Source: Parahaliea mediterranea (GTDB lineage: Bacteria; Pseudomonadota; Gammaproteobacteria; Pseudomonadales; Halieaceae). From it: a stretch of DNA of 64,000 nucleotides. The stretch spans positions 39,737-103,736 of the forward strand of contig NZ_JAFKCZ010000017.1 of the NCBI RefSeq assembly GCF_017255185.1, written 5' to 3'. Positions 51,805-63,185 of the stretch are shown one piece after another; within the stretch, counting starts at the first letter, position 1; each line of letters opens with the position of its first letter. The notes below the pieces were generated by a model. The model saw only the letters and a list, made by a program, of their open reading frames with translations. It was not told the DNA's origin and searched no databases. The position numbers and the translations under genes were made by a program.

Positions 51805-54273
51805 ATGAGGTATCTGTGTGTGCTTGTGCTCGGACTGTTGCTGTCCGGCTGTGGCGGGGGCGGCGGCGGTAAAGGCGGCGCAAACCTGCCCGCGATCGAC
51901 ACTCACACCGCCGATATGCGCCACATCGAGGGCTTTGTCGACCTGTACTGGGACGATGTGACCGGCCGGTTGTTTGTCGAAGTGGCGGCGCTGGACGAAC
52001 CTTTTATCTATGTCAGCAGCCTGTCGCGGGGGGTCGGTTCCAACGACCTGGGCCTGGACCGCGGGCAGCTGGGCGATACGCGCCTGGCGCGCTTTGTGCG
52101 CTCCGGTGGCAAGGTGCTGTTGCTGGCCGACAATCCCGCCTACGTGGCCGATTCCGACAACGCCGATGAACGCCGCGCCGTGGAGGAAGCCTTCGCGCGC
52201 TCCGCGATCGGCGGCTTCGAGGTGGTGGCGGCCAGCGGCGAGCGGGTGCTGGTGGACGGCACCGACTTCTTCCTCCGCGACGCCCACGGGGTGGCGCGCC
52301 GCCTCAAGGACAAGGAGCAGGGCGAGTACCGGGCCGACCCGGAGCGCTCGGCGATCTTCCTGCCGCGTACCCGGGGCTTCCCCGACAACACCGAAGTGGA
52401 CGCCATGGTGACCCTGGCCGGTGACGCGCAGGGCGACATCATCGCCAGCGTCGCGCCGGACCCGCGGGCGGTCACGGTGCACCAGCACCACTCCTTTATC
52501 CGCCTGCCGGAAGCGGGCTACGAACCGCTGCCCTACGACCCGCGCTCGGGTTTCATCGATCCCGGCTACGACACCTTGCGCTACGACTACGCCACCGCGA
52601 TCGGCGAGCCGGTGAAGCGGACCTACGCCTGGCGCCACCGCCTGCGCAAGAAGCAGCCGGAGGCCGCGCTCAGCGAGCCGGTGGAGCCGATCGTGTACTA
52701 CCTGGATCGCGGCGCGCCGGAGCCGGTGCGCTCGGCGCTGATGGAGGGCGCCGCCTGGTGGAACCAGGCCTTTGAAGCGGCTGGTTACAAGGATGCCTTC
52801 CAGGTGAAGCTGCTGCCCGAGGGCGCCGACCCGATGGATGTGCGCTACAACGTGATCCAGTGGGTGCACCGCTCCACCCGGGGCTGGTCCTACGGCTACA
52901 GCGTGCGCGACCCGCGCACCCAGGAGATCCTCAAAGGGCACGTGACCCTGGGTTCGCTGCGGGTGCGCCAGGATTACCTGCTGGCCGAGGGCCTGCTGGC
53001 GCCCTACGGCGAGGACGGGGAGGTGCCGCCGGAACTGCTGGACTTCGCCCTGGCGCGTATTCGCCAACTGGCCGCCCACGAGGTGGGGCACACCCTGGGG
53101 CTGGAGCACAACTTCGCCGCCAGCAGTGACGGCCGCGCCTCGGTGATGGATTACCCCCACCCCTACGTGACCCTGGGCGAGGATGGCGAGGTCGATCTCT
53201 CGCGGGCCTACGATAGCGGTATCGGCGAGTGGGACAAGCGCGCCATCCTCTACGGCTACCAGGATTTCGCCGAGGGCGTGGACGCGGCGGCGGCGCGGGA
53301 GCGGATCATTCGCGACACCTATTCGGCGGACGGCGCGGGCCTGCATTTCGTGGCCGACGCCCACTCCCGCGGCGACGCCTTCGCGATCACCGCCGGGCCG
53401 GCCCATCCCCGCGGCAGCCTGTGGGACAACGGCGCCGATCCGGTGGCGGAACTCGAGCGCCTGACACGCCTGCGCGAAACCGTACTGGCGCGGTTCTCCG
53501 ACAGCAACATCCGCCTGGGGCGGCCGCTGGCGGAAATCGAGAATGCGCTGGTGCCCATGTACCTGATGCACCGCTACCAGGTGCAGGCGGCGGCCACCCT
53601 GATAGGCGGCCAGGAGTTCAGCTACGCCCTGCGCGGGGACGGCCAGATACCCACCGCCATGATCGCGCCCGGCCAGCAGCGCCGCGCCGTCGAGGCGCTG
53701 CTGGCGACCATCGCGCCACAGGCCCTGGCCCTGCGCCCCGAGCTGGTGGCGCTGATCCCGCCGCGGCCGCCGGGTGACGGCGACGGCCGTGAGCTGTTCC
53801 CGCGGCAGACGGGCTATGTTTTCGACCCGCTGGCCGCCGCGGCCACCGCCGCCGGCCTCACCCTGGATATGCTGCTGGACCCCACGCGGGCGGCGCGCAT
53901 GAACAACAATCGCGCCCGCTCCGCCGCCCAGCCGGGTTTTCCCGACCTGCTGGATGCGCTGCTGACGGCCACCTGGTACGCCCCGGCGGAGAGCGGGCAG
54001 GCCGGCGCCCTGCGCCGGGTGGTGAACATGGAAATTCTCGAGCGCCTGCAGCGCCTGGCCGGCAATGGCCGGGCGCAGCCCCAGGCGCGGGCGGAGGCGC
54101 TCGACGCGCTGCTTGCCCTGCGCGACTGGCTGGGGCAGCAGGCCTCCTCCGCGGTACCCAAGTGGCGCGCCCACTACCGCTTTGCCGCGGCCCAGATCCA
54201 GCGCTTTGTCGACGACCCGCAGGCGATGGCGGGCATGGAGGCGCTCAAGGCCCCGCCGGGATCACCGATCTAG
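51805..54273 (+). CDS. Lipoprotein zinc metalloprotease (DUF5117/DUF4953 type)
   Basis: An 822-residue lipoprotein. The N-terminus MRYLCVLVLGLLLSGCGGGGGG has a clear lipobox at ~Cys16. The N-terminal DUF5117-like region is ~30-210, followed by the zinc protease domain with HEVGHTLGLEHN (HExxH at 425-429, third His four residues after). The long C-terminal region is DUF4953-like. ATG 51805 is chosen because GGGAGAGG lies 5 bases upstream; ATG 51778 would put extra residues before the lipoprotein signal. The substrate is unknown. Its 3' end overlaps the convergent M48 gene by 12 bases. Confidence 0.9.
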   Translation: MRYLCVLVLGLLLSGCGGGGGGKGGANLPAIDTHTADMRHIEGFVDLYWDDVTGRLFVEVAALDEPFIYVSSLSRGVGSNDLGLDRGQLGDTRLARFVRSGGKVLLLADNPAYVADSDNADERRAVEEAFARSAIGGFEVVAASGERVLVDGTDFFLRDAHGVARRLKDKEQGEYRADPERSAIFLPRTRGFPDNTEVDAMVTLAGDAQGDIIASVAPDPRAVTVHQHHSFIRLPEAGYEPLPYDPRSGFIDPGYDTLRYDYATAIGEPVKRTYAWRHRLRKKQPEAALSEPVEPIVYYLDRGAPEPVRSALMEGAAWWNQAFEAAGYKDAFQVKLLPEGADPMDVRYNVIQWVHRSTRGWSYGYSVRDPRTQEILKGHVTLGSLRVRQDYLLAEGLLAPYGEDGEVPPELLDFALARIRQLAAHEVGHTLGLEHNFAASSDGRASVMDYPHPYVTLGEDGEVDLSRAYDSGIGEWDKRAILYGYQDFAEGVDAAAARERIIRDTYSADGAGLHFVADAHSRGDAFAITAGPAHPRGSLWDNGADPVAELERLTRLRETVLARFSDSNIRLGRPLAEIENALVPMYLMHRYQVQAAATLIGGQEFSYALRGDGQIPTAMIAPGQQRRAVEALLATIAPQALALRPELVALIPPRPPGDGDGRELFPRQTGYVFDPLAAAATAAGLTLDMLLDPTRAARMNNNRARSAAQPGFPDLLDALLTATWYAPAESGQAGALRRVVNMEILERLQRLAGNGRAQPQARAEALDALLALRDWLGQQASSAVPKWRAHYRFAAAQIQRFVDDPQAMAGMEALKAPPGSPI

Positions 54274-55287
54274 TGCCGCCGCGGGAGCGTCCCGCGCCAG
54301 GCGCTGTTCGAGATGGGGGTGGGTGCCGAAGTAGGGCAGCCCCTCGTCCGGGGCCTGCCCGTGCAGGCGCACCAGCATGCGGTCCAGGGCCTCGGGGTCG
54401 AGTTGCTGCCGGCGCAGGAAATCCCGCGCGTAGCGGTCGGCCTCGAGCTCGAAATCGCGCGAATAGTGCAGCTGGGTAAACACCACCGGCAGGGTCAGCA
54501 CGATGTCGCCCAGGGTGCTTACGTCGCCCCCCACCAGGGCGACGGTGACCCCGATCGCCGCGCCCTGCAGCAGCTGGCGCACCGCGTGGCGGTGCTCGAT
54601 GTGGCCCAGCTCATGGGCTATCACCGCCAGTACCTCGGTGTCGTTGGCCGCCAGTTCAACCAGTGCGTCGGTCAGGATAATGGTGCCGTCGGGCAGCGCC
54701 AGCGCGTTGGCGCCGAGTGGGTCGCTGTGGGCGAAGCGGAGCTGCTCGACAGGGTAGCCCGGCTCCCGCGATTGCAGCGCGTGGCGAATTCGCTGTTGCC
54801 GCCCGGCGTCGAGCGAAGAGGGTCCGAGGTAGCGCGACTGCAATAGCTCCAGGGTTTCCCGCGAGGCCCTGTCCATCACCCCGGCGGGTAGGTGCGCGGC
54901 GGCGGCGCGGCTGACCGCCGGTATGCCCCAGACGAAGTAGGCCGCGGCCAGCGCCAGCATGAGCACGCCGGCGATCGCGGCCAGCAGGCTGTGGTTCTCC
55001 AGGCGCCACAGGGCGTGGGAGGAGGGCGTGCCTACCCGGGCGTCCAGCCAGTCGGCGGCGGCCGGGTCCGCGGTTTCCAGGCGGCCGGGGTGCCCCTCGA
55101 AACGGATGTAGCGCGGTGTCGAGCCCAGGCGCGGCGAGATCGACAGCTGAGACAGGGATGCCTCCAGCGCGATGGCCCCGTCGACCCGAACGGAGACCCG
55201 CTCGCCGCTCACCTCCAGAACGGCATCGCGGCTGTGGCTGGTGGCGCCGTCCTGCCAGCTGCCCCCGAGGCGGCAATCCGCGGTCAA
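54262..55287 (-). CDS. M48-family metalloprotease with N-terminal extension
   Basis: A 341-residue protein. The first ~90 residues form a non-protease domain. A membrane helix lies at ~105-125 (SLLAAIAGVLMLALAAAYFVW), followed by the M48 domain with HELGH (225-229) and the downstream zinc ligand in FELEADRYARDFL. It lies directly downstream of the YjgN-like gene with ATGA overlap, a pair found repeatedly in proteobacteria. It probably degrades or matures membrane or periplasmic proteins; the substrate is unknown. Confidence 0.88.
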   Translation of the reverse strand: MTADCRLGGSWQDGATSHSRDAVLEVSGERVSVRVDGAIALEASLSQLSISPRLGSTPRYIRFEGHPGRLETADPAAADWLDARVGTPSSHALWRLENHSLLAAIAGVLMLALAAAYFVWGIPAVSRAAAAHLPAGVMDRASRETLELLQSRYLGPSSLDAGRQQRIRHALQSREPGYPVEQLRFAHSDPLGANALALPDGTIILTDALVELAANDTEVLAVIAHELGHIEHRHAVRQLLQGAAIGVTVALVGGDVSTLGDIVLTLPVVFTQLHYSRDFELEADRYARDFLRRQQLDPEALDRMLVRLHGQAPDEGLPYFGTHPHLEQRLARDAPAAALDR

Positions 55288-56561
55288 AAGCCGAAGTCCA
55301 GGTCGAACACGTCACTGAATTCCTCACCGAAGGCCGGGGTATCGGGCTGGCTGATGGCGGCGAAGCGGTCCAGGTCGCCGGTGGCGTGAAAGATCACGTG
55401 TGCCGCGGTGTAACGGGCGATGCGCACCCGCGCCCAGGGCAGGTAGAGGCCCAGGGTCAACACGATCAGGGCGAAATTGCTGAGCATGATCCAGCCGAAG
55501 CCGCGCAACTCGAAGTCGGCGGAGAAGGCGTGCGAGGCCAGGGTTGTGTGGTTGAAACGCAGGTTGTGCATGGTGGTGGTGAAATAGACCATGGCCAGGG
55601 CGTAGCCCGCCAGCGGGCCGACCAGGGTAGCCGCGGGAATCAGGGCGCCCAGCGCGGCGCCGGCGAGGATGCCCGCCAGGGCGATGGCCAGGGCCCACAG
55701 GCACAGCTTGTAGAAGCTGCCGCCGCCGGCGCTGAACTGGAAGCTCTTGTCGCCGTAGCTGTGCCGGTTGATGTGGTAGCGCTGCCAGCGCTGGATGGCC
55801 AGCGGCATGAGCAGCCCCAGGGTCAGCGCGCCGGCCAGGGGCCACAGGATTAGCACCACGAAGGCCTCGGGGTACTCCCCGTTGAAGCGAAAGCGCAAAT
55901 TGCGGTAGACCGTGTTGCGGGCGTGGAAGGCCATGGACTTGTTGACCGCCCAGGGTATGGCCACCATCAGCAGCACCGCCGCCAGCGCGCCGGCCTCGGG
56001 AGAGAACATGCCCGCGGCGTAGTAGGCGAACAGCAGGACCATGGCGATCAGGCGCCCCACCAGCATCCGCAGCGGGTCCGCGGTGTACTCGAAGGTGGCG
56101 TTGTCGAGGGTGGTATTGCCGTAGAAATACTGGCGGTTGCGCACCTTGGCCCAGGGGCCGTAGAGGCCCAGGGTGACGATGGTCAGCAGGAGATTGACGA
56201 TCCAGATACGGAAGTATTCGTAGCCGCCGCCGTTGAAGCCAAAGGGCAGGGGGCGCCGCGTCGTTTTCGCGCCATCGCCCGCGCCGGCTGGCCCCGGGGG
56301 ATTTTCGCTGTCCCCGGGTAGCAGCTGGGCGCCCGCGTCGCGACGCACGCAGCGGATACCCAGCCGCCGCAGTATGGCCTGGAGTTCCTCGGCTTCCGCC
56401 GCGCTGCAATCGCCGCGTACGATTTGCGGCGTGCCCTCCAGAAATCGATGCGCGCGGCGGCCATCGATCCCGGTGGCCTGTGCGAAGGCGTATATGGCAT
56501 CGCGTGGCTCGACACCCTCCTCGAAGGTGCCGGTGACATAGATGTCGAAACGCTGCCCCAT
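55284..56561 (-). CDS. YjgN/DUF898 family membrane protein
   Basis: A 425-residue protein. An N-terminal soluble stretch (~1-105) has an RNA-recognition-fold-like MGQRFDIYVTGTFEEGV start, then DUF898 with about eight membrane helices in two repeats (FRIWIVNLLLTIVTLGLYGPWAKVRNRQYFYGNT, later SNFALIVLTLGLYLPWARVRIARYTA). The internal repeat LGLY-PWA-VR confirms YjgN-type architecture. Function unknown. Its stop overlaps the M48 protease start. Confidence 0.88.
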   Translation of the reverse strand: MGQRFDIYVTGTFEEGVEPRDAIYAFAQATGIDGRRAHRFLEGTPQIVRGDCSAAEAEELQAILRRLGIRCVRRDAGAQLLPGDSENPPGPAGAGDGAKTTRRPLPFGFNGGGYEYFRIWIVNLLLTIVTLGLYGPWAKVRNRQYFYGNTTLDNATFEYTADPLRMLVGRLIAMVLLFAYYAAGMFSPEAGALAAVLLMVAIPWAVNKSMAFHARNTVYRNLRFRFNGEYPEAFVVLILWPLAGALTLGLLMPLAIQRWQRYHINRHSYGDKSFQFSAGGGSFYKLCLWALAIALAGILAGAALGALIPAATLVGPLAGYALAMVYFTTTMHNLRFNHTTLASHAFSADFELRGFGWIMLSNFALIVLTLGLYLPWARVRIARYTAAHVIFHATGDLDRFAAISQPDTPAFGEEFSDVFDLDFGF

Positions 56562-56673
56562 GATTCCGTCCCTGGACCGTTGGTATCGGCGGTATCATGC
56601 GCCGTCCGCGCGCGCTTCGCCACTCCCGGGGACGGGGAATGTGAACCAGTGCCGACGGGGTCGGGCTGGCCCC

Positions 56674-58059
56674 TTAGAGAATGCGGGAATAGCGCGCCGG
56701 TTCCTGGCTGCCCAGGTAGGCGTCGAAGGCCATGCAGATGCGCCGGATCAGCAGGCGACCGCCGGCGGACACCGTGATTCCCCCGCTATCGAGCCTCAGC
56801 AGGCCGTCGCGGGCCAGTGGCCGCAGGGATGCCAGGGCGGTGGCGAAGTAGCGCTTGAAGTCGATGCCGAAGTCGCGCTCGAAGGCGGCGTAATCCAGGT
56901 GAAAATGGCAGATCAGCTGGCCGATTACCGCGCGGCGCAGCCGATCGTCCGCGCTGAGCGCCAGGCCCTTGCAGGCGGGTTCGCCGTCGACGGCCAGCGA
57001 CTGCGCGTAGCGCACCATATCCTTGTGGTTTTGCAGATAGACGTTGTCGATGGCGCTGATGGCGGACAGGCCGAAGGCCAGCAGGTCGCAGTCGCCGTGC
57101 GTGGTGTAGCCCTGGAAATTGCGCTGCATCTCGCCGCGGGCCTGGGCCAGGGCCAGGCTGTCGCCGGGGCGGGCGAAGTGGTCCATGCCGATGTGTTGAT
57201 AACCCGCCGCCTGCAGGCGGTCGATGGCGTGGTGCACCATGGCGAGTTTGTCGGCGGGCGGGGGCAGCGCCCCGGCGTCGATGTGCCGCTGGCTCTTGAA
57301 CAGGTGCGGCATGTGGGCGTAGTTGAACAGCGACAGCCGGTCGGGTTCCAGGGCGATGACCTGTTCCAGGGTGGCGGCCATGGTGTCGGGGTTCTGATGG
57401 GGGAGGCCGTAGATGAGGTCCATGCTCAGGGAGCGGAAGCCCTCGCGCCGCGCGCGCTGGCAGAGTTCGCTCACCTGCTCGACGCTGTTGAAGCGGTTCA
57501 CCGCGCGCTGCACCCGCGGGTCGAAATCCTGCACACCCATGCTCAGGCGATTGAAGCCGATCTCGCGCAGCACGCCCAGGGTGTCCGGCGCCATCCGCCC
57601 CGGGTGAACCTCGATGGAATAGTCGCCGCTGTCGTCGCCCAGCAACGAAAAATACTCGCCGGTGAGGCGCATCAGCGTGCGCATCTGGGGCGCGCTGAGA
57701 AAAGTTGGCGTACCCCCGCCCCAGTGCAGCTGCCGCACCGGGCGCGCGCGGTCGAATTGCCGCGCGCGCAGGGCCAGTTCCCGGTGCAGCAAGTCGATGT
57801 AGGGCTCGGCGCGGCCTTTATTGGCAGTAACGATTTTGTTGCAGCCGCAGTAAAAACAGATGGTGTCGCAAAAGGGAATGTGGAAGTACAGCGACAACGG
57901 GCGCTGGCTGGCGTTGCTGCGGGCAATGGCCGCTTGTACCTCGGAGGCCGGAAAACCCTCGGCGAAGTGCGGCGCCGTGGGGTAGGAGGTGTAGCGTGGG
58001 CCGGCCAGGTCGTAGCGGTCGATCATGGCCTGGTTCCACAGGGTTGTCGGCGATGGCAT
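56674..58059 (-). CDS. hemN: Oxygen-independent coproporphyrinogen III oxidase
   Basis: Radical-SAM enzyme that decarboxylates coproporphyrinogen III to protoporphyrinogen IX without oxygen. It has 461 residues (E. coli 457). YDLAGPRYTSYPTAPHF opens the protein, and the cluster motif IPFCDTICFYCGCNK carries CxxxCxxC. LHWGGGTPTFL, GFNRLSMGVQDF and HIGMDHFARPGDSLA are family blocks, separating HemN from HemW. ATG 58059 aligns with E. coli. A transcriptional response to low oxygen is likely, but no FNR box was verified. Confidence 0.95.
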   Translation of the reverse strand: MPSPTTLWNQAMIDRYDLAGPRYTSYPTAPHFAEGFPASEVQAAIARSNASQRPLSLYFHIPFCDTICFYCGCNKIVTANKGRAEPYIDLLHRELALRARQFDRARPVRQLHWGGGTPTFLSAPQMRTLMRLTGEYFSLLGDDSGDYSIEVHPGRMAPDTLGVLREIGFNRLSMGVQDFDPRVQRAVNRFNSVEQVSELCQRARREGFRSLSMDLIYGLPHQNPDTMAATLEQVIALEPDRLSLFNYAHMPHLFKSQRHIDAGALPPPADKLAMVHHAIDRLQAAGYQHIGMDHFARPGDSLALAQARGEMQRNFQGYTTHGDCDLLAFGLSAISAIDNVYLQNHKDMVRYAQSLAVDGEPACKGLALSADDRLRRAVIGQLICHFHLDYAAFERDFGIDFKRYFATALASLRPLARDGLLRLDSGGITVSAGGRLLIRRICMAFDAYLGSQEPARYSRIL

Positions 58060-58286
58060 GGACGGCCTGCTGGTTGCTGGTTGGGCCGCCCATTGTAGGG
58101 TTTCCCGGGGAGCGGGCATTGATGCGTATCAAACTCGCCGCGAAAGGGCGCCGGGGCCCGGCGCGCGACCGCGCGACGCGACGCTGGTTGCAGATGCGAT
58201 GCGCGTCGCTCGATGATAGACTCGGGCGCTGGCCGGTGGTAGCACAGATGGTGATGTGGTAGGCCCGCAGGGAAGGTAAGGCAGCT

Positions 58287-60836
58287 ATGGAGCAGGACAA
58301 TAAACGATTGCACGCAGGGAAGCGGCAGGGGCAGGGAGTGATGACATCGTCTATTCCAGGACTCTCGATGGATATCATCGAGAGCTTGCCGGGCATATTC
58401 TACGTACTCGACCCCGACGGTCGCTTTCTGTTGTGGAACAGCCGTTTTCTCCAGGTGTCGGGGTATGGCGCGGCGGAAGTGGAACGCCTGCATGCCCTGG
58501 ACCTGTTTCGCGGCGCGGACCGCGATCGCGTGGCGAGGCGGATTCGCGACACCTTTGAAACCGGGACCGGGGATGTCGAAGCCGAGCTGGTGGGTAAATC
58601 GGGCAAGCCCACGCCCTTTCATTTCACCGGCCAGCTGGTCGATTTCAGTGGCGAGCAGTGCCTGGTTGGCCTGGGAGTCGACGTCAGCGATCGCAAGCGC
58701 GCCGAGGATTTTCTGCGCGAGAGTGAAGCCCGTTACCGAAGTTTTATCGAAAACACCACCGAGGGCGTGTACTCCTTCGAACTGGAGGGGCCGGTCCCCA
58801 TCGAGCTGCCCGTGGACGAGCAGGTTCGGCGGATATACCGCAGCCGCATCGTTGCCTGCAACGATGCGCTGGCGCAGATGTGCGGTTACGAGGAAGCGGG
58901 GGACCTGGTCGGTGTCACCATGCAGGAGCTGCACGGGGGCAGTGATATTCCGGAGAACCTCGCGCTGCTGGAGGAGTGGGTCGCGCGCGGCTACCACGTC
59001 GCGGGCGCGGAGTCGCTGGAAATCGACCGGGACGGCAACGCCCGCTGGTTTGCCAACAACTGCCTGGGCATGGTCGAGGATGGCTGCCTGGTGCGCGGCT
59101 GGGGGGCCCGGGTGGATATTACCCACCGCAAGGTCACCGAGCAGCGCCTGCGCCTGTCGGCCAGCGTGTTCGAGAACATTGCCGATGGCATATTCATCAC
59201 CGACGCGGACTCCAGTATTGTCGATGTGAACCAGGCCTTTGTCGAGATTACCGGCTTTGCCAGGGAGGATGTCATCGGCCGGGACCCGCGGATGCTGCAG
59301 GCCGGACGGCACGACGACAGCTTTTTCCGCGAGCTGCAGCGCACCCTGGGGGTGAAGGGGCAGTGGCGCGGCGAAATCTGGTACCGCCGCAAGGACGGCG
59401 AGGTTTTTCCGGTACTGCTGACCATCAATCGCGTGCTGGGCGACGACGGCGGGACCACCCACTATGTGTTTGCCGCCACCGACATCAGCCAGATCAAGCA
59501 ATCGGAGGAGCGGCTCGACTTCCTGGCCCACCACGATCCGCTGACCGGCCTGCCCAACCGGGCCCTGCTCAACGAGCGCCTGGAGTGGGCGATGCAACAC
59601 GTGCGGCGACAGTCGCGCTCCTTTGCCGTGGTGTTTATCGATCTCGATCACTTCAAGCATGTGAACGACAGCCTGGGACACCCCGCGGGCGATCGCGTGC
59701 TGCAGGACGTGGGCCAGCGGCTGGTGGGCGTGTTGCGCCAGGACGATACCGTCGCCCGATTGGGCGGCGATGAGTTCGTGCTGCTACTCGAGGACATCGC
59801 CCACCCCGACAAGGCGGCGAAAGTCGCTGCAAAGGTCATGCGCGCCCTGGCCGAGCCCTTCGAAGTGGAGGGGCGGGATATTCGCGTGCAAGCCAGTATG
59901 GGCATCTGCATGTACCCGGGGGATGGCGACGACGCGGCGACCTTGTTGCGCAATGCCGACGCCGCCATGTTCCGGGCCAAGGATCGCGGCCGCAACACCT
60001 ACGAATTCTATACCGAAGAGCTCACCCGCAAAGCTTTCGAGCGCGTGTTGCTCGAAAGCAATTTGCGCCTGGCGGTGGAGCGGGAGGAATTGTTCCTGAA
60101 TTACCAGCCGCAGATCGAGCTGGCCACGGGCCGGGTCGTGGGTATGGAGGCGCTGATCCGCTGGAATCACCCGGAACTCGGCCTGCTGTCCCCCACCCGT
60201 TTCATCCCCCTGGCGGAAGACTCCGGCTTGATCCACGCCATTGGCGAGTGGGTGCTGCGCGAGGCCTGCCGCCAGGCGCGCGCCTGGTGCGAGGCGGGGC
60301 TGGAGTTCGGCCGCCTCGGGGTCAACGTCTCGCGGGCCCAGTTGCAGCGCGGCCGCCTGTTCGAGGACATCCAGTCGGCGCTGGCCGCCAGCGGCCTGCC
60401 GCCCGAGCGTTTGGAGCTGGAGGTGACCGAGAGCTTCATCATGGAGCAGGACACCCTGGCGGTCGAGCAGCTGGATCGCCTGCGCGACTGCGGGGTGTCC
60501 ATCGCCATCGACGATTTCGGCACGGGCTACTCTTCGCTCAGTTACCTGAAGCGGCTGCCCGTGCACAAGCTCAAGATCGACAAGTCCTTTGTCCTCGACA
60601 TCGCGGACGATGACAACGACATGGCCATTGTCGCCGCGGTGATCTCGATGGGGCGCAAGCTCGGGCTGACGGTGCTGGCGGAGGGTGTGGAGTCGGCTCG
60701 TCAGGCGGACTTCCTGCTGGAAAACGGCTGCCACGAGGCCCAGGGCTTTCTGTATGCGCGGCCGATGCCGCACGAGGCCGTCACTGCCTTCCTGCGCGAG
60801 CAGGCGCCCAAGGGCGATAGCGACTCCGATCAGTAG
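58287..60836 (+). CDS. PAS-GGDEF-EAL cyclic-di-GMP protein
   Basis: An 849-residue cytoplasmic protein with no membrane helix. Three PAS/PAC regions lie at ~25-150, ~150-285 and ~290-405. GGDEF (~415-580) has an intact active site LGGDEFVLLLED and an inhibitory RxxD (RQDD) five residues before it. EAL (~595-840) has intact MEALIRW and DDFGTGYSSL. Both enzymatic motifs are complete, so it could be a bifunctional cyclic-di-GMP synthase/phosphodiesterase, with direction set by the PAS inputs. It overlaps the convergent E1 gene by 7 bases at the 3' end. Confidence 0.92.
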   Translation: MEQDNKRLHAGKRQGQGVMTSSIPGLSMDIIESLPGIFYVLDPDGRFLLWNSRFLQVSGYGAAEVERLHALDLFRGADRDRVARRIRDTFETGTGDVEAELVGKSGKPTPFHFTGQLVDFSGEQCLVGLGVDVSDRKRAEDFLRESEARYRSFIENTTEGVYSFELEGPVPIELPVDEQVRRIYRSRIVACNDALAQMCGYEEAGDLVGVTMQELHGGSDIPENLALLEEWVARGYHVAGAESLEIDRDGNARWFANNCLGMVEDGCLVRGWGARVDITHRKVTEQRLRLSASVFENIADGIFITDADSSIVDVNQAFVEITGFAREDVIGRDPRMLQAGRHDDSFFRELQRTLGVKGQWRGEIWYRRKDGEVFPVLLTINRVLGDDGGTTHYVFAATDISQIKQSEERLDFLAHHDPLTGLPNRALLNERLEWAMQHVRRQSRSFAVVFIDLDHFKHVNDSLGHPAGDRVLQDVGQRLVGVLRQDDTVARLGGDEFVLLLEDIAHPDKAAKVAAKVMRALAEPFEVEGRDIRVQASMGICMYPGDGDDAATLLRNADAAMFRAKDRGRNTYEFYTEELTRKAFERVLLESNLRLAVEREELFLNYQPQIELATGRVVGMEALIRWNHPELGLLSPTRFIPLAEDSGLIHAIGEWVLREACRQARAWCEAGLEFGRLGVNVSRAQLQRGRLFEDIQSALAASGLPPERLELEVTESFIMEQDTLAVEQLDRLRDCGVSIAIDDFGTGYSSLSYLKRLPVHKLKIDKSFVLDIADDDNDMAIVAAVISMGRKLGLTVLAEGVESARQADFLLENGCHEAQGFLYARPMPHEAVTAFLREQAPKGDSDSDQ

Positions 60837-61954
60837 CGGGGCATGGACGGGTCGACCCGCCGCGCCCAGGCCTCGACCCCGCCTGCCAGCACCTGCAAAT
60901 CGCGGTAGCCCGCCAGCCGCAGCAGCGCGTGGGCCCGCAGGCTGCGGCCGCCGCGGTGACAGGTGAGGATGCATGGCCTGGCCGGGTCCAGCTCCGCCAG
61001 GCGGCCTTCCAGCTCCCCCAGGGGGATCAGCACCGAGCCGGGGATGTGGGCGATGGCGTATTCCTGCGGCTCGCGCACATCCACCAGCTGTAGCGAGCCG
61101 TCCGCCGCCAGCCGCGCGGCCACCTCCTCGGCGGATACCTGAGCGGGGGCTTCGGCTCCGGCGCAATCCGGCGTGTACGCGATGGGCCGGTCGATGCTCG
61201 CCCCGGGACCGCAGAGCGCGCAGTGGGGGTCCTTGTCCACCGTCAGCGAGCGCCACTCGCCGCCCAGGCCGTCGAACAACAACAGGCGGCCGATCAGTGG
61301 CTTGCCCCGGCCCAGCACCAGTTTCACCACCTCCAGCGCCTGCATGCTGCCGATGATGCCGGGCAGCATGCCCATTACCCCGCCCTCGGCACAGGAGGGC
61401 ACCAGGGCCGCCGGTGGCGGCTCCGGGAACAGGCAGCGCAGGCAGGGGCCGCGCCGGGCGTCGAACACGCTCAACTGCCCCTCGAAGCGGAACACGCTGG
61501 CGTGCACCAGGGGTTTGCCCGCGAGCGCCGCGGCGTCGTTCACCAGGTAGCGGGTGGGGAAGTTGTCGCTGCCGTCCACCACGATGTCGTAGTCGGCGAG
61601 CAGCGCCATGACATTGTCGGCCGACAGCCGCAGGGCGTGGGGCACGATGTCGACATGGGGGTTGAGGCCCGCCAGGCGCTCCCGCGCCGCCTCCAGCTTG
61701 GGGCGGCCGATATCCCCGGTGGCGTAGAGCACCTGGCGCTGAATGTTGCTGGCGTCCACCGTGTCGAATTCGACCAGGCCCAGACGACCAATACCCGCCG
61801 CCGCGAGATACAGGGCGAGGGGAGAGCCCAGCCCGCCGGTGCCCACGCAGAGTACCCGGGCGCGCTTCAGCGCCCGCTGCCCGTCGAGGGTGACCTCCGG
61901 CATCACGAGGTGGCGGCTGTAGCGCAGCAGTTCTTCCTGTGACAGATCGTCCAT
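60830..61954 (-). CDS. moeB: MoeB/ThiF-type E1 adenylyltransferase fused to rhodanese domain
   Basis: A 374-residue protein starting MDDLSQEELLRYSRHL, as MoeB does, with the nucleotide loop VGTGGLGSPLALYLAAAGIG. Two zinc Cys pairs are complete (CLRC and CALC). The C-terminal rhodanese domain (~265-374) has the loop CHRGGRS. ATG 61954 is preferred (AGGA 8 bases upstream) over ATG 61963. It should adenylate the Gly-Gly terminus of a ubiquitin-like carrier and load sulfur. The nearest candidate carrier is the MoaD-like gene 1.2 kb away on the other strand. MoeB is the best name, but partner choice is not proven. Confidence 0.85.
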   Translation of the reverse strand: MDDLSQEELLRYSRHLVMPEVTLDGQRALKRARVLCVGTGGLGSPLALYLAAAGIGRLGLVEFDTVDASNIQRQVLYATGDIGRPKLEAARERLAGLNPHVDIVPHALRLSADNVMALLADYDIVVDGSDNFPTRYLVNDAAALAGKPLVHASVFRFEGQLSVFDARRGPCLRCLFPEPPPAALVPSCAEGGVMGMLPGIIGSMQALEVVKLVLGRGKPLIGRLLLFDGLGGEWRSLTVDKDPHCALCGPGASIDRPIAYTPDCAGAEAPAQVSAEEVAARLAADGSLQLVDVREPQEYAIAHIPGSVLIPLGELEGRLAELDPARPCILTCHRGGRSLRAHALLRLAGYRDLQVLAGGVEAWARRVDPSMPRY

Positions 61955-62069
61955 GGCGGGCATCCTGGCGGCGGTCGCGGCCGCGCAAACTGGCAGGGGC
62001 GGGCTATGCTGGATACAGGATCATACAGGGCGCGGCCCCTGTAAATAGCGGAATGACCGGGAGGCGGAT

Positions 62070-63181
<1,112 letters not shown>

Positions 63182-63185
<4 letters not shown>
